Source of the DNA: Johnsonella ignava ATCC 51276
Lineage (GTDB): Bacteria; Bacillota; Clostridia; Lachnospirales; Lachnospiraceae
Length of the DNA: 64,000 nucleotides
NCBI RefSeq assembly: GCF_000235445.1
Contig: NZ_JH378829.1
Coordinates: 191,655-255,654, forward strand
Direction: 5' to 3'
This document shows, in pieces, positions 27,091 through 35,013 of this stretch (the first letter of the stretch is position 1; each line of letters starts with the position of its first letter). Both the position numbers and the translations under genes were made by a program. Under the pieces are notes generated by a model. It had not been told where the DNA came from and ran no database searches. It worked only from the letters and a program-made list of their open reading frames with translations.

Positions 27091-28320
27091 CTATTTCTTT
27101 TCCCAGATATATATATCGCCTTCATTAAGCAATTTATCTATACCGGTATCATCATATCCAAGTTCCTTGAGAATTTCCTTTCCCTGTTCACCTATAAAAG
27201 GTCCTTTTTTATAGTCGGGATTTCCCATTTCTTCAAATTTAACAGGAAGTCTTACAAGTCTTTTTACGCTGCCGTTGCCGTAATCCATGTCATAAAAACA
27301 GTTATTTGCTTCAGCCTGAGGATCATGCATGATCTCCATCCAGTTTTGAGCCGGTGCAAACGGTATATCCGCTTCTCTGAATATCTTATTCCATTCTTCA
27401 AGCGTTTTCTTTCCAATAGCTTCCATAACTATATCATAAAGCTTCGGTCCGAGTTTATTGCTCTGCATATTCTGAACCGGGAAGTAATCCTCGTCCTCTG
27501 CCATATCTTCTCTGCCTATTACAGTTATAAACTTCTTGTAATATGTATTATAATCAGGCATACAGGTCTGTATATATCTGTCATCAGCCGTCTTCCATGC
27601 TGCATTAAACGGATTTGCACTCTCTCTTACATCTATAGGGTAATTCTTTGCTATTCCGTCATAGTTTGCAGCCTGTATCATCATACCGAAATTATATATA
27701 GCACTTTCAAAGAGAGATGTTTCAACTTTCTCACCAACTCCCTTTGTTTTTGCCTGATATAAAGCCGCAAGTATTCCAGCCGCAAGGTTCATACCTACAT
27801 TGTGATCACCTATGCCCGGAACCACATTCATAGGAACACTTCCCCTCTGCCTTAATGAATCAAGATAACCTCCTCTTGCAAAAAAGGCTGTAAAATCAAA
27901 ACCGGGAAGATCTTTATCAGGACCATACTGCCCGTAACCCGTACATATAGCATACACGAGCTTCGGATATTTCTTCTTTAAGGTTTCATAGTCAAGTCCC
28001 GCCCTTTCAAGTGCCTGAACTCTCCAGTTTGTAATAAGGACATCTGCCGTATCAAGAAGTTTAAAAAATGCTTCTCTGCCTCCGGGTTTCCTTATGTCGA
28101 TTGATATGCAGCGTTTGTTTCCGTTTTCAAGATCCCATGTAGTATTTTCATACATATTAAGCGGTCTTCCTTCAGAAGGTGCTGTATACCTAAGCGGATC
28201 CCCCTTTGCTGTTTCAATCTTGATAACATCTGCTCCTAAATCTGCCATAAACCTGCCTGCGGCAGCTGCCGCAATAAATGTTGCAAGCTCTATGACCCTT
28301 ATCCCCTCTAATGGTTTCAT
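27091..28320 (-). CDS. hadA: Family III CoA-transferase ((R)-2-hydroxyacyl-CoA forming)
   Basis: 409 residues. The start GIRVIELATFIAAAAAGRFMADLGADVIKIE (split) is the CaiB/FldA/HadA class, and the catalytic Asp is in PGIGDHNVG (about residue 172). It moves CoA from the product acyl-CoA to the 2-hydroxy acid, so the cycle needs a primed acyl-CoA. The locus resembles the hadAIBC set of leucine-fermenting Clostridia. A phenyllactate-using FldA cannot be excluded from sequence alone. Confidence 0.88.
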   Translation of the reverse strand: MKPLEGIRVIELATFIAAAAAGRFMADLGADVIKIETAKGDPLRYTAPSEGRPLNMYENTTWDLENGNKRCISIDIRKPGGREAFFKLLDTADVLITNWRVQALERAGLDYETLKKKYPKLVYAICTGYGQYGPDKDLPGFDFTAFFARGGYLDSLRQRGSVPMNVVPGIGDHNVGMNLAAGILAALYQAKTKGVGEKVETSLFESAIYNFGMMIQAANYDGIAKNYPIDVRESANPFNAAWKTADDRYIQTCMPDYNTYYKKFITVIGREDMAEDEDYFPVQNMQSNKLGPKLYDIVMEAIGKKTLEEWNKIFREADIPFAPAQNWMEIMHDPQAEANNCFYDMDYGNGSVKRLVRLPVKFEEMGNPDYKKGPFIGEQGKEILKELGYDDTGIDKLLNEGDIYIWEKK

Positions 28321-28334
28321 AAAAATCCTCCTTT

Positions 28335-29489
28335 TTATTGTTTATCAAATCCGGTTAATATCATATGCAGTACATATGGTATCATTATGACCGGTATTGT
28401 TAAATATCCAAGGTATTTATAACCTACGGCAACTATTTTATTAAGCCCAAACTGTGCTATTGCAAAAGCTAAAATCGTAAATACAAATGTAACTGCAATC
28501 ATTTTAATACCGGGTTTACCGTCAGGCTTATAATTTTTATCAATAGAAACACATACTCTGTTTGACATACCGGCAATCATATTTACAGCAGTTGATATGG
28601 AACCCAGAACTATAAGGATAGATATAACCGGTCTTAAAAATGCTGTCGCAACTCCTCTGTTTACAAGTATAAGAAGAGGTACATCCGCATTCGGAAAAGA
28701 CGGGTCGTTTCTAATCGCCATAAGACCTAATACTGCCATAAGACAAACTACGGTATTTACAGCAAAACCCTGTTTCATTGAAACCTTTGCATCATTTTCA
28801 TCTTTAAATGCTCCTGCATGTTGTACAAGCAGTCCTATGGCACCCAGTTGGAATGCGGCATATACAACTCCGCTCAGTACTGAAATACCCACAGGTGATG
28901 GAGAAGCGGCATCGGATGAAATATTTTTTATTATATCATTCCACTGTACAATTATATTCGGTATATATACTATAATAAGCCCTGCAACGATAAGAACCGA
29001 CAATGTAGATGCGACCTTGCGTACTACATTTGTTCCATAAACCGCTACAGTAAATATAAACAGCCCTGTAAATACGGTTCCAATCCAATAATTGAGTCCA
29101 AAGGCACTTTTCATAGTACCAACTCCTGTAGCAAAGGCTGCGGCAGGTGCGACACATATGGTAGCTATATATACAAGTTCGTATAAGTTTGAAAATATAA
29201 ACTGCAATATATCTGAAACTTCTTTTCCAAAAACATCATTAAATCTGTAAAAGCTGTCATTGAAACTCCTATAATCATAAAGTTCATGTTTTTTAGCATA
29301 TTTAAGAGCATACCACTGATAAAATGCACCTATGAGCTGCGTTAGCACACAGGTGAAAAACGCCCATATGCCGAAGTTAATAAAATAAGTCCTCAGTTGG
29401 TTGCCTGAAGCAAAGCCTCCGCCAAACTGCGTAGTAAACCACACGAAAGCTACACCGATCGTTACCGGCATCTTATCCTTTTTTATCAT
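28335..29489 (-). CDS. YkvI-like membrane transporter
   Basis: 384 residues with about ten membrane helices and the unwound-helix text FVWFTTQFGGGFASGNQL at the N terminus, as in the YkvI family related to amino acid-cation symporters. Substrate unknown. It lies between dehydratase subunit C and the CoA-transferase gene with short gaps (103 and 14 bases), so it probably moves an amino acid substrate or a product of the pathway. Confidence 0.75.
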   Translation of the reverse strand: MIKKDKMPVTIGVAFVWFTTQFGGGFASGNQLRTYFINFGIWAFFTCVLTQLIGAFYQWYALKYAKKHELYDYRSFNDSFYRFNDVFGKEVSDILQFIFSNLYELVYIATICVAPAAAFATGVGTMKSAFGLNYWIGTVFTGLFIFTVAVYGTNVVRKVASTLSVLIVAGLIIVYIPNIIVQWNDIIKNISSDAASPSPVGISVLSGVVYAAFQLGAIGLLVQHAGAFKDENDAKVSMKQGFAVNTVVCLMAVLGLMAIRNDPSFPNADVPLLILVNRGVATAFLRPVISILIVLGSISTAVNMIAGMSNRVCVSIDKNYKPDGKPGIKMIAVTFVFTILAFAIAQFGLNKIVAVGYKYLGYLTIPVIMIPYVLHMILTGFDKQ

Positions 29490-29592
29490 AAATATACCTC
29501 CAAATTTTACAACAATTTAATTTTGTTGAAATTTTATCAATCAAACTTTACAAACATAGTATATATATTATTTATCTGGAAAAAATAAATTT

Positions 29593-30705
29593 CTAAAGCA
29601 TTTCCTTAAATGCCTGTACCATGGTTCCTGCCTGCTGGTAGTTTACCATCTGTCTGTCAACTTCTATATTTATATGTGCAAGTCCTGCCTTGTCGCAGGC
29701 CCTTTTTATAGGCACATAATCAAATTCCTCCGGATCACAGAATTTTGTCATAAGCACAAGTATACCTTTTGCTTTATGTTTTTTTGCTTCATCTATGATA
29801 TAATCAACCCTCTTTTTATCTCTGTCGTAAAGCAAAGTACAATTATCCATAGCAGCAAACTTTTCTGCAAGATCATCAAGCGGACTTTTTGAATCCGGGA
29901 TATCTGTTCTGTACTGCCTCGACTCATGTGCGACATCATCTGCAACTATCTTTAAATTATTTTTATCAAATATTTCAAGAAGACTTGGAGAATCTGCGAG
30001 TATTCCGGTAACATATACCCTGTATTCATTGTTATCCTCAGGTTCACTTTTAAGTGCATCTATAAGCTGTCTTACAAGAGCCGTATGTTCTTCTTTAAGC
30101 ATGAACCATGCACTTTTAAATACATCATTGCGCTGTGAAGCACTTATTTTTTTAACAGCAGCAATTTCAGAAAATTCCCTCATAACAGCATTATGCTCAT
30201 TATAAATCCTATTACTTTCAGCAAGCTTTTCTTCACTGAATTTATTTCCGGTGATTTTCTCAAGATCTTTTATAACTCTCTCATAACTACTTTTTGTAAA
30301 TTTTATTCCATAATCAGGCTTTCTGTTCTGAGGATATGACATGGGTATAAACGGTATATCTTTTACTGCATATTTCCAGTTCTGACCAAGTGTTTTAAGC
30401 GAATCGCACAGCGAAGGTATAACAATTGCAGAAACTCCCTTGTATTTTCCTTTTATACCAAGCTCAAGCACTGTCTGCATTATTGAACATATAAATGCCG
30501 GATAATAGGTTTTTGCTTCTCTGACCTCCATATCGGCACCCCATACTCCCATAGGCACTATGCCCATAGAATGTATTATTTCTTCAGGTGTATAAACCGG
30601 AGCCACTGCCACAACTTTTTTATTTTCAGCAAGATATTTTTCAAGCTGTTTTTCCGGTGAAACTGCAACATTATGCAGTATATCAAGTATTTCCTGTATT
30701 TTCAT
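29593..30705 (-). CDS. hadC: 2-Hydroxyacyl-CoA dehydratase subunit C (beta)
   Basis: 370 residues from the ATG at 30705. AGGAGGG inside the end of hadB lies 8 to 12 bases upstream and the hadB stop is at 30707-30709; a longer frame starting at 30810 would overlap hadB by about 100 bases and lacks a site. The fold matches the HgdB/FldC/HadC family: VAPVYTPEEIIHSMGIVPMG, SALCDSLKTLG-like text (PSLCDSLKTLGQNW) and MTKFCDPEEFDY with cluster-ligand Cys. It dehydrates (R)-2-hydroxyacyl-CoA with HadB. Confidence 0.9.
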   Translation of the reverse strand: MKIQEILDILHNVAVSPEKQLEKYLAENKKVVAVAPVYTPEEIIHSMGIVPMGVWGADMEVREAKTYYPAFICSIMQTVLELGIKGKYKGVSAIVIPSLCDSLKTLGQNWKYAVKDIPFIPMSYPQNRKPDYGIKFTKSSYERVIKDLEKITGNKFSEEKLAESNRIYNEHNAVMREFSEIAAVKKISASQRNDVFKSAWFMLKEEHTALVRQLIDALKSEPEDNNEYRVYVTGILADSPSLLEIFDKNNLKIVADDVAHESRQYRTDIPDSKSPLDDLAEKFAAMDNCTLLYDRDKKRVDYIIDEAKKHKAKGILVLMTKFCDPEEFDYVPIKRACDKAGLAHINIEVDRQMVNYQQAGTMVQAFKEML

Positions 30706-30706
30706 G

Positions 30707-31942
30707 CTATCTACCCTCCTTAACCGCTTCCATAATTTCCATAAGTCCCTGTACCCTTGTTTCGTACTGAGCTTCCGAGAAATTCCTCGGGTCTGCCTGA
30801 TCTCCGTCAAATGAAGTCAGCGGGATAGAACATGCGTCAGCAACCTGTCTGCTCATCTCAGGCATAAATCCTGACCATAATTTACATGAACGGTTTGTAT
30901 GCACTAAAAGCCCCTCAACTGAATTATCCTTGCAAAGCTTAATCCTCTTATCTCTTGCCTTTTCGATATTCATACAGTTGGGTACACCTGCATATGCTCT
31001 GCACATACCGTCAAAATCATCATATATAAATCCAAAGGCATCAGCATAAATTGTAGTAACCATATTTATACCACGACTCTTAAGTGCGGTTGAAGTTACC
31101 CTGAGCCACGGCCAGCACGCTATACCTTCAAACATTATCCTGTATTTTTCTTCGCCTTTAAATGTTGATTCTCCCTTTTCATGGTTTTCTTTATATTCCT
31201 TAAGGAGAGTCTCCATAGCATCAGCAGCTTCCTCTTTTCCACGTGCAGTTACCATAACTGCCATATGGTTAAGTAAATCAAATCCGTTAAACGGTGAAGG
31301 CTTATACTTTGCCTGAGCCGTTGCCTCAAGCCATGCCCTGCTGCTTCTTCCGGATATTTCTTTTACTTTTTTATATTTTTCATCATCCCATTTTTTACCG
31401 GTTATCTTTTCAAGTTGATGTATCGCATCCCAAAATTGTGCCCTGATATATTCAGTCATAGCATCAGAAACCTCATAATCGGGATTAAACGGTATATCTA
31501 TCATAATCATAGGTATATCAAGTTCTTTTGCTATATTTTCATACCATTTAATCATACAGTTACATATATTATTGCAACAAAGCACAAAATCAGGCTGCGG
31601 CATATTCTGCTCAGGTGCATCTTTAAGCTTCATATATGCAAGCGATATCCTGGCATATGCACATATATCATTTGAATATCCGTCGCTTTCACTCTCAATA
31701 CACATCCTTTCACCGCCGCCCCTTGCTGCGATTCCTGCCGCCTGATTCTCAGGATAACATACATAAAGCCCCAGTGTTTCAGGTATCTCTACCGGAAAAT
31801 TGCTTGCACACCAACCTACAAGCTCTCCCCTTTCCTTTGCCTCTATACAATCGCTGTAAGCCTTTGCAGCTATCATTCCGAGCTTGAATTTAGCTGAATT
31901 AGGATCAGGTGCGGGTTTACTCTTTTTAACTTCCTCTCCCAT
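30707..31942 (-). CDS. hadB: 2-Hydroxyacyl-CoA dehydratase subunit B (alpha)
   Basis: 411 residues. Visible family landmarks: YPENQAAGIAARGGGERMC, PDFVLCCNNICNCMIKWYEN (split), FEGIACWPWL, NRSCKLWSGFMPEM and SFDGDQADPRNFSEAQYETR (split), which closely follow HadB/FldB. With HadC it holds a [4Fe-4S] cluster per subunit and uses a ketyl-radical mechanism. It is coupled to hadC by a 1-base gap and lies 120 bases after the activator gene. Confidence 0.92.
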   Translation of the reverse strand: MGEEVKKSKPAPDPNSAKFKLGMIAAKAYSDCIEAKERGELVGWCASNFPVEIPETLGLYVCYPENQAAGIAARGGGERMCIESESDGYSNDICAYARISLAYMKLKDAPEQNMPQPDFVLCCNNICNCMIKWYENIAKELDIPMIMIDIPFNPDYEVSDAMTEYIRAQFWDAIHQLEKITGKKWDDEKYKKVKEISGRSSRAWLEATAQAKYKPSPFNGFDLLNHMAVMVTARGKEEAADAMETLLKEYKENHEKGESTFKGEEKYRIMFEGIACWPWLRVTSTALKSRGINMVTTIYADAFGFIYDDFDGMCRAYAGVPNCMNIEKARDKRIKLCKDNSVEGLLVHTNRSCKLWSGFMPEMSRQVADACSIPLTSFDGDQADPRNFSEAQYETRVQGLMEIMEAVKEGR

Positions 31943-31985
31943 CTTAAATTTCCTCCTTGTGTATCTTATATATTTATATATATCC

Positions 31986-32047
31986 GTAGAAATAATGATT
32001 ATATGATTAATTATTAAATAAAATAATGATTAAATCATTGTTTCTAC
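31986..32047. other. Hairpin between hadI and hadB
   Basis: GTAGAAATAATGATT (31986-32000) pairs with 32033-32047 with one G-T pair, enclosing an AT-rich loop. No clear T-run follows. Its placement between activator and dehydratase genes could set different mRNA levels for each. Confidence 0.45.
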
Positions 32048-32062
32048 AAACAATAATAAAAG

Positions 32063-32848
32063 CTAATTTTCTCCCTGCTTTACTTTACTAAATCCGTAAA
32101 TTGCGGCTCCTAAGGCTCCCATAATCTGTGCCTTTTCGTCATAAGCAATATCCATGCCGAGCTCCCTTGACATAGCCCGTCTTATAGCGGCATTCCTTGC
32201 CACGCCGCCACTCATACATACCTTTTCACGAACACCTACCCTTTTGGCAAGTGCAGCAGTCCTTGCTGCCACCGACCTGCATATACCCTCAACAAGATCA
32301 GGTATTTTTGCTCCCGCAGCAAGTTGTGATATAACTTCGGATTCCGCAAATACAGTACATGTACTTGAAATTGATACGGGATTTTGTGATTTCTGAGCTT
32401 CAATTTCAAGCTGTTCTATCTTGAGGTTAAGAATGTTTGCCATAACATCTAAAAACCGTCCTGTACCTGCGGCGCATTTATCATTCATAACAAAATTTAT
32501 CATTCTTCCCTGTTCATTTAATGCAAGTACCTTTGCATCCTGTCCACCTATATCAATTATTGTCCTTGCATCATTAAAGATCCTATACACACCAAGTGCA
32601 TGACATGAAAGTTCGCTTACCTGATGATCCGCTCCTTCATATGTCTGCCTGCCGTAGCCCGTAGCCACTGTACAGCTCATATCACCAATAGCCAGACCGC
32701 TTTCTTCCATTACGCCCTCTACCGCTTTAGGTACACCGTCAGTTCCGACTGTGGCAACTACGACCGAGGAAGCAATGATATCGCTGCCGTCTTTTAAAAT
32801 CACTGCCTTTGATGTGGTTGAGCCAATATCAATTCCTAATGTATACAT
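32063..32848 (-). CDS. hadI: 2-Hydroxyacyl-CoA dehydratase activator
   Basis: 261 residues. ASKHA ATPase start GIDIGSTTSKAV, DIGGQDAK, and cluster ligands in NDKCAAGTGRF (about 126) and SSTCTVFAES (about 166); the dimer shares one [4Fe-4S]. It injects one electron into HadBC at the cost of ATP. It is the first gene of the locus; a palindrome TTGTATACAA lies 35-44 bases upstream of its ATG. Confidence 0.93.
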   Translation of the reverse strand: MYTLGIDIGSTTSKAVILKDGSDIIASSVVVATVGTDGVPKAVEGVMEESGLAIGDMSCTVATGYGRQTYEGADHQVSELSCHALGVYRIFNDARTIIDIGGQDAKVLALNEQGRMINFVMNDKCAAGTGRFLDVMANILNLKIEQLEIEAQKSQNPVSISSTCTVFAESEVISQLAAGAKIPDLVEGICRSVAARTAALAKRVGVREKVCMSGGVARNAAIRRAMSRELGMDIAYDEKAQIMGALGAAIYGFSKVKQGEN

Positions 32849-32882
32849 ATTATTACCATATTCTTCTTGTTTTCTTGTAGCC

Positions 32883-32892
32883 TTGTATACAA
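32883..32892 (-). promoter_or_regulatory. Palindromic operator candidate before hadI
   Basis: TTGTATACAA, identical to the site at 22976-22985. A possible -10 TATAAT lies at 32930-32935 (minus strand) with a weak -35, placing the palindrome about 40 bases into the transcript. Confidence 0.45.
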
Positions 32893-33550
32893 GATTGTTG
32901 CAACATACCTCTAAAATATACCGCCTAATATTATAAGACCCGTACTTTTATATATATGCTTTATGCCATAAAACCTTTTCCTTTAAGGAAACTATAATCT
33001 ATTCAATATTTCCTTATAAAATAAATATATAAATTCTGTAAATGTACTTAGAACTAAAATTCTTGTATAAATCTGCTTATCAGTACTTATTAAATTCAAT
33101 ATTTAATAGGGTTTTTTTTAACAATCTCATTGCTTATATTTTATCAATTGTTGTCGTTTTTGTAAATATGTTTTTGTGATTTTTTAAATTTTTATATAAA
33201 ATGTCAATATCAGATTAACTTTTCGTTTCCAATCAAACCCCTTATTTATAAATCTTACATACATTCTTAATAAAAGAGCCCATATTAAAGTCATAATTTT
33301 GTAAGGTTTACATATAAAATCATCTTTTCAAATCATAAAGGCTTTGGTTAATATTGGTTAGTCTTTGCTAAGTTTGTTTTTACCTTCCAGTATAGTATTT
33401 GAGTGAAATATTGGTTAAATCTTTACAGCACAAAAACTCCTGTATTTTATGCCTGTTCCTATACAAATTCCGCCATATCCATACACATACAAATTTCGGC
33501 ATATCTATACGCAGCCATTTAATTAAAAAATGATTTAATCATCATTTAAC
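32893..33550. other. Long intergenic stretch upstream of hadI
   Basis: About 660 bases without a gene. It holds the possible hadI promoter, a weak AAGGAAA/TTTCCTT inverted repeat near 32985-33015, two ATATTGGTTA direct repeats near 33353 and 33409, a 26-bp imperfect tandem duplication (33461-33486 and 33487-33512) and the hairpin ending ltaE at about 33524-33548. The rest is AT-rich. Confidence 0.5.
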
Positions 33551-34594
33551 TTAAAGTATTTCTATAAGTTTAACAACATCTTCCTTCTTTGTTGCCCAGC
33601 TTGTGGCAATGCGCATAACTGTACGGTCATTATCAAGATTTTGCCAAAAACCCATCTCAACTTTTTCAGATAAAGAAGCCGCCTTTGCCTTATCAAGAAT
33701 AATAAAAATCTGATTTGTAGGTGAACTGAATGCAAACTCATAACCCTTTTTTTGAAGCTCTTTACGAATCACATCTGCAGCTTCTATGGCTGTAGTACCA
33801 ATCTTGTAATACAGATCATCGGTAAAGAGCATATCAAACTGTATACCTAAGATCCTTCCCTTTGCAAGCAGTGCACCGTTTTGCTTTATAATCGAAAATA
33901 AATGCGGTATCCAGTTATGCCTAGGAATTACAACCGCCTCACCGAATAAAGCACCGCATTTTGTTCCTCCAATATAAAAAGCATCACAGTACTTGGCAAT
34001 ATCCGAAAGTGTAACATCATTTTCCGGGCAGGCAAGTGCATAAGCAAGTCTCGCTCCGTCAAGATACAAAGGTATCTGATTTTCACGACACACCTCACTA
34101 ATTTTTTTCAGTTCGCTTTTAGAATAAAGTGTACCATATTCCGTAGGCTGAGAGATATAAACCAATCCCGGCATAACCATATGTTCACAGTTTCCATCCT
34201 GTCTGTAACTTTCAATGCACTTAAGAATTTCATCAGCATTTATTTTTCCGTTGTGATGAGGAAGCACAAGTACCTTATGACCACCGTATTCAATAGCTCC
34301 CGCTTCATGGACACTTATATGTCCGGTTTCAGCAGAAATAACCCCCTGATAGGGACGAAGAATTGCACCGATTATAGTGGCATTGGTTTGTGTACCGCCA
34401 ACAAGAAAAAAAACATCAGCTTCGGGTGTATTGCAGGCTGTACGAATTTTGTTTCTTGCAGATTCTGAAAAATCATCCAAGCCATATCCTACAGACTGAG
34501 TCATATTCGTTTCCACTAAACGCTTAATAATATCCGGGTGTGCCCCTTCCATGTAATCACAGGTAAAAAATAATTTGTTTTTTATAGTATTCAT
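33551..34594 (-). CDS. Threonine aldolase-like PLP enzyme (beta-eliminating lyase family)
   Basis: 347 residues from the ATG at 34594, which has AGTGAG 8 bases before it; the in-frame ATG at 34612 has no ribosome site. PLP Lys is in FYIGGTKCGALFGE (about 210-215); GGTQTNATIIGAI and SAETGHISVHEAGAIEY (split) are the usual cofactor regions. It probably cleaves threonine or a related beta-hydroxy amino acid to glycine and aldehyde. It stands alone, with a likely terminator hairpin right after the stop. Confidence 0.85.
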   Translation of the reverse strand: MNTIKNKLFFTCDYMEGAHPDIIKRLVETNMTQSVGYGLDDFSESARNKIRTACNTPEADVFFLVGGTQTNATIIGAILRPYQGVISAETGHISVHEAGAIEYGGHKVLVLPHHNGKINADEILKCIESYRQDGNCEHMVMPGLVYISQPTEYGTLYSKSELKKISEVCRENQIPLYLDGARLAYALACPENDVTLSDIAKYCDAFYIGGTKCGALFGEAVVIPRHNWIPHLFSIIKQNGALLAKGRILGIQFDMLFTDDLYYKIGTTAIEAADVIRKELQKKGYEFAFSSPTNQIFIILDKAKAASLSEKVEMGFWQNLDNDRTVMRIATSWATKKEDVVKLIEIL

Positions 34595-34711
34595 TATTAT
34601 CTCACTTTTCATAAATTTATAATAATATTATACAAAGATTAACGTCAAAATGCAAATATCAGATTCTTGCAGGAACTTTATCTACTTAAAATATGCACAG
34701 TCGTATATACT

Positions 34712-34749
34712 AAAAAACCACTGCTTTTATTAAAAAACAATGGCTTTTT
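34712..34749 (-). terminator. Terminator of the copper ATPase gene
   Basis: On the minus strand AAAAAGCCATTG pairs with CAGTGGTTTTTT (wobbles allowed), ending in six T. It lies 64 bases past the copA stop. Confidence 0.6.
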
Positions 34750-34812
34750 GTATTTTATAAAATATTTCCTATTCTAAACCCTACCTGAGAACGGTTTCAT
34801 GATCCGCCCTCA

Positions 34813-35013
34813 TTATTTTACCTCATAGCCCGCTTTAATCACAGCTTCACTTATCATACCTGCATTTACATTCCCGTCATGCTCAACTGATACTTTTCCT
34901 GCATCAATATCAGCTTCTGCAGATAAAACACCCTTTATTTTCTTTATCTCACCTTCAACTCTTGCTTTACAATGGGCACACATCATTCCTTCTACATTAA
35001 GTTCAGTTTTCAT
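34813..35013 (-). CDS. Internal in-frame start giving a CopZ-like copper chaperone
   Basis: 66 residues identical to the end of CopA, from an ATG at 35013 preceded by AGAGGTAG with 4-7 base spacing. Starts MKTELNVEGMMCAHCKAR, a complete heavy-metal-associated domain of CopZ length. The site suggests that the domain is also made alone. Known parallels exist (E. coli makes a free chaperone from copA by frameshifting), but this mechanism would be internal initiation. Inference from sequence only. Confidence 0.5.
   Translation of the reverse strand: MKTELNVEGMMCAHCKARVEGEIKKIKGVLSAEADIDAGKVSVEHDGNVNAGMISEAVIKAGYEVK

Noticed and set aside
30706..30810. Longer N terminus for hadC starting at 30810
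   Set aside because: It would overlap hadB by about 100 bases with no ribosome site; the ATG at 30705 has AGGAGGG upstream and gives the family length.
27008..33541. TGATTWAATCA-like palindromes (for example 32027-32037 and 33531-33541) as operators of the fermentation locus
   Set aside because: Each lies within a larger hairpin; the one at 33531 is part of a terminator-like structure after the threonine-aldolase-like gene, so RNA structure explains them better.
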